A DNA stretch of 64,000 nt from Bdellovibrionia bacterium (GCA_030427805.1 JAUICP010000003.1:257758-321757); one strand, 5' to 3'. Shown: positions 19,254 to 27,671, counted from the stretch's first letter. The notes: generated by a model not told the origin, from the sequence alone. Numbers and translations: made by a program.

Positions 19254-20531
19254 ATGAAAGAGACCATACGCCCGCAAAACAATACTCGCAAAAAATTTGA
19301 TCGCCTAACCTCTCCTTTGCAGGAATTTCTCAAAGTGGAAGCCAGCGGAGGAATCGTTCTCTTTTTTGCGGCACTGGCAGCACTCGTTCTAGCGAACCTC
19401 GCAGCCACGAGTAGTTGGTATACTCAATTCATCAATACGAGCTTCACCCTGCAAATCGGAGACTTCAACCTCCACAAAAGTCTCCTACTCCTGGTTAACG
19501 ACGGCCTCATGGCTATATTCTTCTTCGTTATCGGTCTTGAAATTAAACAAGAAATTTTAAAAGGAGAACTTTCGAGTCTCAAGAAAGCAGCTCTCCCCAT
19601 TTTTGCAGCGCTGGGAGGAATGATCCTCCCGGCTTTAATCTACCTATCCTTCAATTTTGGAGCGCCTTCTTCTTCTGGTTGGGGCATACCCATGGCCACT
19701 GATATTGCCTTTGCACTCGGAGTTCTGAGTCTCTTTGGTAAGCGGGTTCCACTGGCATTAAAGGTCTTTCTTTTAGCCCTAGCTATTATCGACGACTTGG
19801 GGGCTATTCTCGTCATAGCTCTCTTTTACACGAAGTCCATATCAATGGGCTTTCTCGCTCTCGGCTTTGCAATTCTCGGCTTACTCGTTCTGCTGAACCA
19901 CCTTGGATTCAGAAACAAGGGCTTCGGCATTTTATTCGGAACCCTAGTTTGGTTTTCGTTTTTAAAGTCAGGAGTGCACGCGACAATCGCAGGGGTTCTC
20001 CTCGCATTTGCAACTCCGGCCTTTGGCTACACAAGAGAGGGACTCATTGATCGTTCCAAGACCCTGATCAACGACCTCATTCATTCATTACACCCCTGGG
20101 TCAGCTTTCTAATAATGCCGATCTTTGCCTTCTTCAACGCTGGGATTTTCATGGGTGAAACCGACTTAGGCACCGCCCTTCTCAGTGCAACCTCAATGGG
20201 GGTCATAATGGGACTTCTCATTGGAAAACCACTCGGGATTCTCGGCTTTAGCCTTCTTGCGACAAAGCTTGGATGGGCCGATCTTCCCAAAGGGGTTTCG
20301 TGGACTCAAATTGCTGGAGTTGGATTCTTAGCTGGGATCGGTTTCACAATGGCCCTTTTTATTAACTCATTAGCTTTTGATAGCGCAGAGCTTATGAATT
20401 ATTCAAAACTCGGCATCATGGTCGCGTCATTAATTTCGGGCCTCGGAGGTACTGCCTTACTGGCGATCTCGCTCTCTAGCTCCCAAAAAGAAAAAATGGG
20501 TGCTGTTCAAGGCCTGACCGAACCGTCCTGA
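19254..20531 (+). CDS. nhaA: Na+/H+ antiporter NhaA
   Basis: GLEIKQEILKGEL, PMATDIAFALGVLSLFGKRVPLALKVFLLALAIIDDLGAILVIALFY, KPLGI, GIGFTMALFI are hallmark NhaA motifs. Confidence 0.96.
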   Translation: MKETIRPQNNTRKKFDRLTSPLQEFLKVEASGGIVLFFAALAALVLANLAATSSWYTQFINTSFTLQIGDFNLHKSLLLLVNDGLMAIFFFVIGLEIKQEILKGELSSLKKAALPIFAALGGMILPALIYLSFNFGAPSSSGWGIPMATDIAFALGVLSLFGKRVPLALKVFLLALAIIDDLGAILVIALFYTKSISMGFLALGFAILGLLVLLNHLGFRNKGFGILFGTLVWFSFLKSGVHATIAGVLLAFATPAFGYTREGLIDRSKTLINDLIHSLHPWVSFLIMPIFAFFNAGIFMGETDLGTALLSATSMGVIMGLLIGKPLGILGFSLLATKLGWADLPKGVSWTQIAGVGFLAGIGFTMALFINSLAFDSAELMNYSKLGIMVASLISGLGGTALLAISLSSSQKEKMGAVQGLTEPS

Positions 20532-20632
20532 AATTGCAATTGAGTCGATTTCTTGGCTAATAAAAGAGATTCGAAGAGTTTGACTATTGAGTCAATCCCC
20601 TCCATACTCCTGCACTTTCAGAAGGAGCCCCC

Positions 20633-20968
20633 ATGTTGAATCTCTTTATTAGCCTTGTTTTTTCAATCTCGGCCCATGCTGCGAGCTACGATGCCTACTC
20701 CGTCTGCGATCAAATTAAAAACTATAACTATGGTTACAGCCGCAGCCAATGCGTTGGGATTGTCGAGTCCGCTGACTCATTCGATAGCGATGCCGTTATT
20801 CTTTGCGAAACCATGGCCATAAAAGGCCATAGTCAAGCTGCACTTTCTTGCCTAAAAGCCATAAAGAACAAAACCTACAATTGGCAACAAATTGCCAATT
20901 GCCAATTTCAGGCCGATCGTGGCTGGTCCCAGTCGGCAGTAAAATGCCTTAAAAAAATTGACCGGTAA
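20633..20968 (+). CDS. Small secreted Cys-containing repeat protein
   Basis: Signal peptide (LFISLVFSISAHA), repeated C...GxSQxAxxCLKxI units. Confidence 0.6.
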   Translation: MLNLFISLVFSISAHAASYDAYSVCDQIKNYNYGYSRSQCVGIVESADSFDSDAVILCETMAIKGHSQAALSCLKAIKNKTYNWQQIANCQFQADRGWSQSAVKCLKKIDR

Positions 20969-21020
20969 CCTCGGTTAATTGGCTCTTCTATAGGATTAAA
21001 GTTAGAATTAAACACCTCTG

Positions 21021-21046
21021 CTTTCGCGCCAGATTGAGCGCGAAAG
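21021..21046. other. Stem-loop between convergent genes
   Basis: CTTTCGCGC-N8-GCGCGAAAG perfect 9-bp stem, no U-tract. Confidence 0.5.
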
Positions 21047-21057
21047 AATCACTCGAA

Positions 21058-21519
21058 CTAGGAATTATTTGTTATATAACGAAGAATTTCTACGACTTCA
21101 AAAGGCTTTCTGGCAACAGCCAAAGCCGACGCATCCACCTCTTTTAAAGCGTGATCTAAGGCCTCATCATGGAGACTGATCAATGACTTGCCATAGGCCG
21201 CAGCCATACCCGCATCAAAAGCAGCATTCCACTGTCGATACTTGTCGCCGAATCGAACGACAACGATATCCGACTCTTTGATAAGAGTTCGCGTACGAAT
21301 AGAATTAATTTTCGCCGCCTTATGGTCTTTCCAAAAAGCCGAGGTTTCTTTACCAAGAATCTTTTCGCCACAGTCATCGCTTGTTTCGTGGTCCATTTCT
21401 GGCCCCCAAATTTGCACTGGCAAATCCGCCGTATGACAAAAGCTAATAATTTCATTGCGCCAGTCACTGTGAATTTCACCGGATAAATAAATTTTCCAAA
21501 GCTTGTGCTGCTCTTTCAT
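21058..21519 (-). CDS. YtoQ family protein (nucleoside deoxyribosyltransferase-like)
   Basis: WKIYLSGEIHSDWRNEI...DIVVVRFGDKYRQWNAAFDAGMAAAYGKSLISLHDE. Confidence 0.75.
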   Translation of the reverse strand: MKEQHKLWKIYLSGEIHSDWRNEIISFCHTADLPVQIWGPEMDHETSDDCGEKILGKETSAFWKDHKAAKINSIRTRTLIKESDIVVVRFGDKYRQWNAAFDAGMAAAYGKSLISLHDEALDHALKEVDASALAVARKPFEVVEILRYITNNS

Positions 21520-21527
21520 ATCTTCTC

Positions 21528-22442
21528 CTACTCAATGATCACTTCTACAGCTTCTCGCGCGTAAATCCAAGATCCATTTTTATCGATGTCACCGATGGGC
21601 ATATACCCACAGACCGCGGCATCGGGCTCAATACCGTAAGACCTCAACCAATTTAAAAAGGCAGGACTTTTTTTAAATCGACATCTCGTATTGTGGGGAT
21701 CCAATTCGAGTCCAGATGTATAAATCAAACTCGGTGTCACGTCCCACTCTCTCGGATCATCCCGATCAATAAAAGCCTGTAAATAGTCTTTACCTAAAAT
21801 ATCAATTTTCAAATAGGCGGTATGGTCTCCAGAGTAATATCTCTTATGTTCCTCTTTAATCTCGCCAAACATGTCTTCGCGAGTGGTATTTGTGTCAGCC
21901 TTGTTATCAAACTCCAAAATCATATAACTATGATCATCGTATGGAGCAAATTTCAGCATTTCAGCTACCGATTCATTATCTAAAAGATAGGTCTCGAAGT
22001 CGTGAACCCCAAAGTTAATTTCTTCGGCCAAAAATAGAAAACGGCTTCTCTTGTCTTCAGAGATCTGAATATGGGGCTCTGAATTCATTTGCCAACGGTT
22101 ATCAGTTCGAATCGAAGTCGTAAAGGCCCGGTGAAGAGCATTCGTCAAATCCCTTCCCATCCCTTCGTTGGCGCGCAAGGGGCAATTAAAGTGAAAGTCC
22201 CGATTTAACTCTTCAACAGCTGAATTGATTCGGTCAGCAATTTCTCTGCGGCTGGGTCGAGTCTCACAAAGACTCTTTGTCATATTGAAGTTAAAAACCT
22301 GTGGGTGGGAATCGATCTGTAAGCACTTCTCAACAAGTCCCACCCACTCTTGGACAAAGGGGTTGTCGAGAAGTCGAATCGACCAATACGCTCCTGAATT
22401 TTGCTTAAGTATGAGATTCTTAGATGAAGTTGGTGCAGCCAT
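21528..22442 (-). CDS. Hypothetical protein paralogous to the N-terminal module of the 23512-26571 gene
   Basis: Shared motifs by eye: WSIRLLDNPFVQEWVGLVEKC, NSAVEELNRDFHFNCPLRA, NALHRAFTT, EEINFGVHDFE, KIDILGKDYLQAFIDRDDPREWDVT, CGYMPIGDI. Confidence 0.8.
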   Translation of the reverse strand: MAAPTSSKNLILKQNSGAYWSIRLLDNPFVQEWVGLVEKCLQIDSHPQVFNFNMTKSLCETRPSRREIADRINSAVEELNRDFHFNCPLRANEGMGRDLTNALHRAFTTSIRTDNRWQMNSEPHIQISEDKRSRFLFLAEEINFGVHDFETYLLDNESVAEMLKFAPYDDHSYMILEFDNKADTNTTREDMFGEIKEEHKRYYSGDHTAYLKIDILGKDYLQAFIDRDDPREWDVTPSLIYTSGLELDPHNTRCRFKKSPAFLNWLRSYGIEPDAAVCGYMPIGDIDKNGSWIYAREAVEVIIE

Positions 22443-22466
22443 CTGCCACCCTTAGGCTTTTAATGA

Positions 22467-23489
22467 TTACTTTCTGCAGACAAGAATAAATTGATACTGC
22501 AATGACTCTTTAGCTTCTTCACATTTAAATCCAGCGGCCTCCAGTTCTGGAGAAGTCATACCGGGAGTACTTCTATGGCTATCTTTGGGACCGGGCCCAC
22601 CCGTTCCTTTAAGAGGCTCAATAATAAAAACTTCACCATTCTTGGCGAGAGATCCGTAGAGCTTTTGGGCGTAGCTTTTTCGTTCAGCAATGTGGTGCCA
22701 GGTATTGAGGATGACTACTTTGTTTACTTCCTTAACTCTCTCACCCGGTTCAGTAAAAGGAATGAGTTCTGCAATGGCATTTCGAAGGTTCTCAGTCTTA
22801 AAACGCTTCTTCATAAACGTAATGAGGTTCTTTTCGACATCGAGGGCAAATACTTTTCCTTTTGTACCAACGGCTTTACTGAGGTGAGGGACGAGATAAC
22901 CAGTTCCCGCGCCAATATCAGCGACGTTTTCGCCCGACTGAATCCCCATGATTCTAATAATCTCCGAGGGCTTCTGCCACGAATCTCTCTTTTCGTTATC
23001 AAAACGCTTTGACCATTTTTCGGCATCGCTAAAGTCGTGTTGTAAAGCGACTCCTGCAGGATGTTTGTGGTCTCCATGATGGGCACCGTGCTTGCAACTT
23101 TTGCCGTCGCACTGGCCAGCCGCGCATTTGCAGGTTTTACTGTCACATTCTTTACCCTTATTAGGACACCCTTCGCACTGGCAAACTTTCGAATCAAGCT
23201 TACACTCTTTACCGTCACACTTTTTATCTTTCTTACAACAGTCTTTTTTGGCCTTTTTGCCATCGAGTTTGCACTCTTTGCCGTCACACTTTTTATCTTT
23301 CTTGCAGCAATCTTTTTTGGCCTTCTTGCCATCGAGTTTGCACTCTTTGCCATCACATTTCTTATCCTTTTTCATGCAGCATTCCGCTTTAGCCTTCTTT
23401 TGGCAGCAGTCTTTTTTCTTATGCTGACTCTGACAAGACACAATGGTGAACAATGAAACGACAAAAAGTAATCTCAATAAAATAGACAT
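22467..23489 (-). CDS. Lipoprotein with Cys/Lys-rich repeats plus class I SAM-dependent methyltransferase domain
   Basis: Lipobox LFTIVSCQS; repeated KKDCCKKDKKCDGKECKLDGKKA; methyltransferase motif I GENVADIGAGTGYLVPHLSKAVGTKGKVFALDVE. Confidence 0.8.
   Translation of the reverse strand: MSILLRLLFVVSLFTIVSCQSQHKKKDCCQKKAKAECCMKKDKKCDGKECKLDGKKAKKDCCKKDKKCDGKECKLDGKKAKKDCCKKDKKCDGKECKLDSKVCQCEGCPNKGKECDSKTCKCAAGQCDGKSCKHGAHHGDHKHPAGVALQHDFSDAEKWSKRFDNEKRDSWQKPSEIIRIMGIQSGENVADIGAGTGYLVPHLSKAVGTKGKVFALDVEKNLITFMKKRFKTENLRNAIAELIPFTEPGERVKEVNKVVILNTWHHIAERKSYAQKLYGSLAKNGEVFIIEPLKGTGGPGPKDSHRSTPGMTSPELEAAGFKCEEAKESLQYQFILVCRK
23196..23402 (-). repeat. Three in-frame 69-bp tandem repeats encoding CCKKDKKCDGKECKLDGKKAKKD-type units
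   Basis: 'cactctttRccRtcaca' recurs at 23203, 23272 and 23341 (exact 69-bp period). Confidence 0.85.
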
Positions 23490-23511
23490 GATTTTCCCCA
23501 GAAAAATTTAA

Positions 23512-26500
23512 TTATTTGAGGAGCTGGAAGTCTTCAAAATCTTGAATCAGACCAGCCCTACAGCCATCAGTTGCAAATCCAAGGATTTCATCATTTCTTT
23601 TGAAAATCAATTCTTGATGGTAAGTATGCTGATAACAATCAGCATCCAAAGCTTTGGCCAAAGAACGAGCAAAATCCTGATAAAGGCGCTCGACCTCTTC
23701 TCGTGAATACCTGAAATAGACTGAACTCGTGTTCCAAGGGTTTGAAGTCCAAAAAAGGAGGCGGTCCCCAGGACTGATTCCCTTCGTAAGCTCCTCAAAC
23801 GACGTCATTAGGTCTAGGTTGAGAAAACGACTCTGGGCTAAATGTCCCATGGACGCCCAAAATGCCTCTTCCGAAGAATCAAAGGACTCAGTAATGACGC
23901 GATTCAAGTGATAGTCAAATGAAGAGCTCTCGACTCCCCAAGCTAAGAAATGCTCCTTAAGCTCCGCTCTCGACGTCTTCTGATAGGCCTCCTTAAAAAA
24001 CTCAAGAGCTTTCTGGCTATAGTCCACGATGAAACTTTTTGCCGGGGCTCGACCTTGAAAGTACTGATAGAGAGCCGTTGCCCCCTTAAATCCAGCGCAA
24101 ACCGTAGCAAAAGTATTGGGCTCAAAGCCCTCCAACTGCGGCAGGCGCATATCTTCATTATTAAAAAAGTAGATCACTTCCGTTTCTGACTTCCACTTTT
24201 TTTCACAGTGTTCAATAACTCTTTTAAAGTTCGGACCATTAATATCTCTTGGATAGGAGAAGTCCTTTGTTTTGCGCAAATCTCCACCCAAGTTAATGAC
24301 ATCTCTCCCCGACTCTAAACTTCTATGAATGACTTCCGTGGCCAGGGAGGCTCTTCCGGATTTAATACTCTTGTCACAGGTGGGCTTTAGCCACAAAGGA
24401 GTATAGTCATCGTGAACATTTTCAGGACTGACTTCGAAACCAGTCATTTCAAAATCGTAGAATTTTTCTGGCAAGCCAAACGAAGGTTGGCTCCATTGCC
24501 GATATTTTCTAATATCTAGAATAGCAAATTGCTCGTGGAGAAAAGGGAGCTTTTCTCTCCCACGATTCATTATATGCCCGCAAAGTCCAACGTCTTGTGA
24601 CTCCATTCGGGCAAAGGTTCGAAGAACCTCATAGCAAAAGTGATAAACTTCGAAAAAGAAACTACCAGCACCAACGATTAAAACAAAACGCTCATCGTTC
24701 TCGGGGATATCCTTAAGAAACTGATCGAGCTGAGACTCTTTGACCGTTTTATGGTGAAGAGGAAAAAGACTGGCATAACTAAAGTTATTGAGACTTTTTT
24801 TGAGTTCGTCGGCATTGAGCTCTACTTCGGGAACAGTAATCACAATTTGAAAAAGTTCGGCCAAAATATCGCGGTCCATAGAATGGCGGTACCACTCAGT
24901 TCTATAATTTTCGATTTGCTCCCAACTTCGGCCCGAAGTAGCAACCTTGTTGATAAGTCTTTGCACGCGGGCCTTTGGTGATGGAAACTGATTCTGTTCT
25001 TCGGCCAATTGTATAAGACGTTGGCGATCAATGTAGGTCGGTCCGTCTATAATCATATGGATTCTATTTTGCTCAGAATTATTCTCAACATAGTGATAAT
25101 TACCCACATTGATCAGCATAACCGAACCAGCGGTCATTGGGATCTTTTCGGTGTAGCGATTATGATTCCCGTCTTTATCGGTGCCAATAACGAACTCACA
25201 CCCCTCAGGCATATTGAGCGCTATATTTAAAGATAGACAAGGGCTACCATCCGGTGAATCTCTATGGACCTTAATCTTCGCCCCCGGCTCCAGAAGCATA
25301 AATCGAATGCGCTTGCAGGAATCAATATTGGTGAGGCTCTCTATAAACTTTAGTGTTTCTGGACATTCCACGGCGACTTCAGTCAAAGCATAATAAGGGT
25401 CGTCGGAGTCCGTGTACTCTGTGTGAAAAAGAGTGTTTTCTTTTCGCCCTTGGTAGGCCCGCAAAGGAAGACTCATCCACCGGGCCTCGTCCTCAGAAAA
25501 CTCTTGCCCGCGATGAACAACGTACTCATCGAGTAAAGCCTCGGCCTCTTTAAAACAGGCTTCGTGATCAAACTCTACTTTTAAATCGAGATAGGGGTGA
25601 ACTTCCAGGTGCTCAATCAACTCGGGAAAATAAAAGTACTTGATCTCTTTAAAGTCTTCTTTAGCTTCGACGATCTCAATTTTTGTGGACTCTCTTAATG
25701 GAACCCACCGATCCCTTTTTTCGATATCCCCAATGGGCATGTATCCACAAATGGATTCACTGGGTTCGAGATCATAGGAGCTCAACCACTCTTTGAAAAT
25801 AGAACTCTTCTTAAAAAAAGTTCTCCCCTTATACGGGTCGATTTCGATACCACCCGTGTAAATCAAGTTATGGGTTACATCCCAAGACCTGGGGTCGTCT
25901 TTGTCGAGAAAAGCCTGAAGGTGGTCTTTTCCTAGAATATCAATTTTTATAAAAACATTGTGCTCAGTCGAAAAATACTTATAGTGCTCTTCTTTAATCA
26001 TGCGAAACATGTCGTTTCGAGTTTGATTGGTATGGTCTTTGTTATTAAATTCTAAGAGCATGAGATTATAAACGTGCCTCGGAGCAAACTGACTCATTTG
26101 CTCGGAACGCTCATTGGGGTATAGAAAGTTCTCAAAATCGTGCACACCAAAATTGATTTCTTCTGTCAAAAAAGAAAAACGGTCCATTTTTTCGGGCGGA
26201 ACTTCGAACTGGGGCTCCCCATCCATCTGCCAACGGTTCTTAGTCAGAAAGGCCGTAGTAAATGCTCGGTGAAGAGCATTGGTCGTATCGCGGTCCATAT
26301 CTTTATGGGCCTTTAAGGGGCAGTTAAAATTGAAATCTCTATTTAGTTCTTCAAGAGCGCTATTGAGACGCTCAATGACTTCGGGCTTTGTCGGAATAAA
26401 GGGATCTTTTTCAAGGACGTCTTTATTGTAAAGTTGCGGTTTGGGATCTAGCTCAATACAACGCTCAAGGTGCTGCAACCATTCTTCGACAAATGGATTG

Positions 26501-26571
26501 TCTAAAAGGCGAATATGCCACTCCCCTCCCCCTTCGGGCCTTAAAATCACTTTCTTAGATGAATATCCCAC
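23512..26571 (-). CDS. 1019-aa multidomain protein with central aspartyl/asparaginyl beta-hydroxylase-like (cupin/2OG oxygenase) region
   Basis: RIRFMLLEPGAKIKVHRDSPDGSPCLSLNIALNMPEGCEFVIG...AGSVMLINVGNYHYVENNSEQNRIHMIIDG is AspH-like; N-terminal 300 aa shared with the 21528 gene; C-terminal ~400 aa unknown. Confidence 0.7.
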   Translation of the reverse strand: MGYSSKKVILRPEGGGEWHIRLLDNPFVEEWLQHLERCIELDPKPQLYNKDVLEKDPFIPTKPEVIERLNSALEELNRDFNFNCPLKAHKDMDRDTTNALHRAFTTAFLTKNRWQMDGEPQFEVPPEKMDRFSFLTEEINFGVHDFENFLYPNERSEQMSQFAPRHVYNLMLLEFNNKDHTNQTRNDMFRMIKEEHYKYFSTEHNVFIKIDILGKDHLQAFLDKDDPRSWDVTHNLIYTGGIEIDPYKGRTFFKKSSIFKEWLSSYDLEPSESICGYMPIGDIEKRDRWVPLRESTKIEIVEAKEDFKEIKYFYFPELIEHLEVHPYLDLKVEFDHEACFKEAEALLDEYVVHRGQEFSEDEARWMSLPLRAYQGRKENTLFHTEYTDSDDPYYALTEVAVECPETLKFIESLTNIDSCKRIRFMLLEPGAKIKVHRDSPDGSPCLSLNIALNMPEGCEFVIGTDKDGNHNRYTEKIPMTAGSVMLINVGNYHYVENNSEQNRIHMIIDGPTYIDRQRLIQLAEEQNQFPSPKARVQRLINKVATSGRSWEQIENYRTEWYRHSMDRDILAELFQIVITVPEVELNADELKKSLNNFSYASLFPLHHKTVKESQLDQFLKDIPENDERFVLIVGAGSFFFEVYHFCYEVLRTFARMESQDVGLCGHIMNRGREKLPFLHEQFAILDIRKYRQWSQPSFGLPEKFYDFEMTGFEVSPENVHDDYTPLWLKPTCDKSIKSGRASLATEVIHRSLESGRDVINLGGDLRKTKDFSYPRDINGPNFKRVIEHCEKKWKSETEVIYFFNNEDMRLPQLEGFEPNTFATVCAGFKGATALYQYFQGRAPAKSFIVDYSQKALEFFKEAYQKTSRAELKEHFLAWGVESSSFDYHLNRVITESFDSSEEAFWASMGHLAQSRFLNLDLMTSFEELTKGISPGDRLLFWTSNPWNTSSVYFRYSREEVERLYQDFARSLAKALDADCYQHTYHQELIFKRNDEILGFATDGCRAGLIQDFEDFQLLK

Positions 26572-26584
26572 CCCAATATTCTAG

Positions 26585-26599
26585 AGGTGCCAGGCACCT
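26585..26599. repeat. Palindrome AGGTGCC-A-GGCACCT
   Basis: Perfect 7-bp arms with 1-nt centre. Confidence 0.6.
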
Positions 26600-26636
26600 G
26601 ATGGTAGCACACACGCATTATTTTTATGGGTTTTTC

Positions 26637-26861
26637 TCAATTATCGGGGATCTCAAAGACTTTGAGCTTGGACTTTGCTCCGCGCACCAAGTTTATGGTC
26701 GAAGGTGGCCTGTTGAAGTAATCCGCCAAAATTTCTAGGACTCGTTTATTAGCCTTCCCATCGACCGGAGGAGTATTAACTCTCACGACATACTCGACCT
26801 CAGAGAGCTTCTCGATCCCTTCTTTTTTACTTCGAGTTTTCACCTGCACATTTATTTTCAT
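26637..26861 (-). CDS. DUF167/YggU family protein
   Basis: VRVNTPPVDGKANKRVLEILADYF...INLVRGAKSKLKVFEI. Confidence 0.85.
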   Translation of the reverse strand: MKINVQVKTRSKKEGIEKLSEVEYVVRVNTPPVDGKANKRVLEILADYFNRPPSTINLVRGAKSKLKVFEIPDN

Positions 26862-26936
26862 AGGGTAGAAGCTTCCTTTTGGTAGCTAGTATGCATCATA
26901 CACGGGCAAAATACCAGCTTCGATTGGTTAAAGAAG

Positions 26937-26959
26937 AACTGGGGTCAATGACCCCAGTT
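26937..26959. repeat. Palindrome AACTGGGGTCA-A-TGACCCCAGTT
   Basis: Perfect 11-bp arms with 1-nt centre. Confidence 0.65.
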
Positions 26960-26983
26960 TGTGAATAAAACGATCTTCCTACG

Positions 26984-27157
26984 CTATGAACCTCCTTGCT
27001 TAAAATACTTGGTCTTATATTTAGAGCCTTTTAAAAAACAAGAAGACTCATTTTTTTTGATACGGAATTCTTTGTGGTCCTTAGAGTCCTTGATAGACTC
27101 ATAAGTCGCTGGCGCAACAGAGACAATGACTGCTGCGAGCAAAGCACTATGATTCAT
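26984..27157 (-). CDS. Small ORF, 57 aa (MNHSALLAAVIVSVAPATYESIKDSKDHKEFRIKKNESSCFLKGSKYKTKYFKQGGS)
   Basis: ATG preceded by AAGGAG; below the length cutoff of the supplied ORF track; translated by hand. Confidence 0.5.
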   Translation of the reverse strand: MNHSALLAAVIVSVAPATYESIKDSKDHKEFRIKKNESSCFLKGSKYKTKYFKQGGS

Positions 27158-27207
27158 AATTAGCTCCTTGCTAAATGTTCAAAAACAAAAATGAAATGAT
27201 TTGAAAC

Positions 27208-27552
27208 TTAGGCGCGAGCCGGTGGTCCCCGAATATAGGGAAGAAAGAGAGTCAGCTTTGATAAAATCGGAAGATGTGAATCAGGGTCTTCATTCTTAAC
27301 GCATTCTTTGGTCGTAGAATCAGAAAATTCTAAATAAAGTTTTTCGAATGAATCAGTTTGATCTTCTTCCAGAAAAAGTTCGTCAAGCAGCACAAAATGA
27401 TTTACGTCGGTCTTTTGGGTAAAGCTTGCAGAGTGGCCCTTTTCGATAGAAGTGGAGGAGAAATCACTTTGAAGTGAGGGATTCAAAGCTCTCAAAATAA
27501 GAAGAAAGGATAGAATGTTTAAAGTTAACAAAATCCTCTGCATAGGATTCAT
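27208..27552 (-). CDS. Small membrane-anchored hypothetical protein
   Basis: 114 aa with N-terminal hydrophobic segment RILLTLNILSFLLILRAL. Confidence 0.5.
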   Translation of the reverse strand: MNPMQRILLTLNILSFLLILRALNPSLQSDFSSTSIEKGHSASFTQKTDVNHFVLLDELFLEEDQTDSFEKLYLEFSDSTTKECVKNEDPDSHLPILSKLTLFLPYIRGPPARA

Positions 27553-27671
27553 TATCCTCTCAAATTTAAAGTTGTACAGGGGTTATTAACTAACTCACAT
27601 TTTTTTTACATTTCCGAAAGAAGTCTCGGCCATAAGCTAGGCCGTTTGAGAGTGATCGTTCCAAAAAAAGA

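Noticed and set aside
22811-23456. Overlapping ORFs opposite or out of frame to the Cys-repeat gene (181 aa minus, 131 and 111 aa plus)
   Set aside because: They are shadow frames of the 69-bp repeats; low-complexity composition and no independent RBS or family motifs
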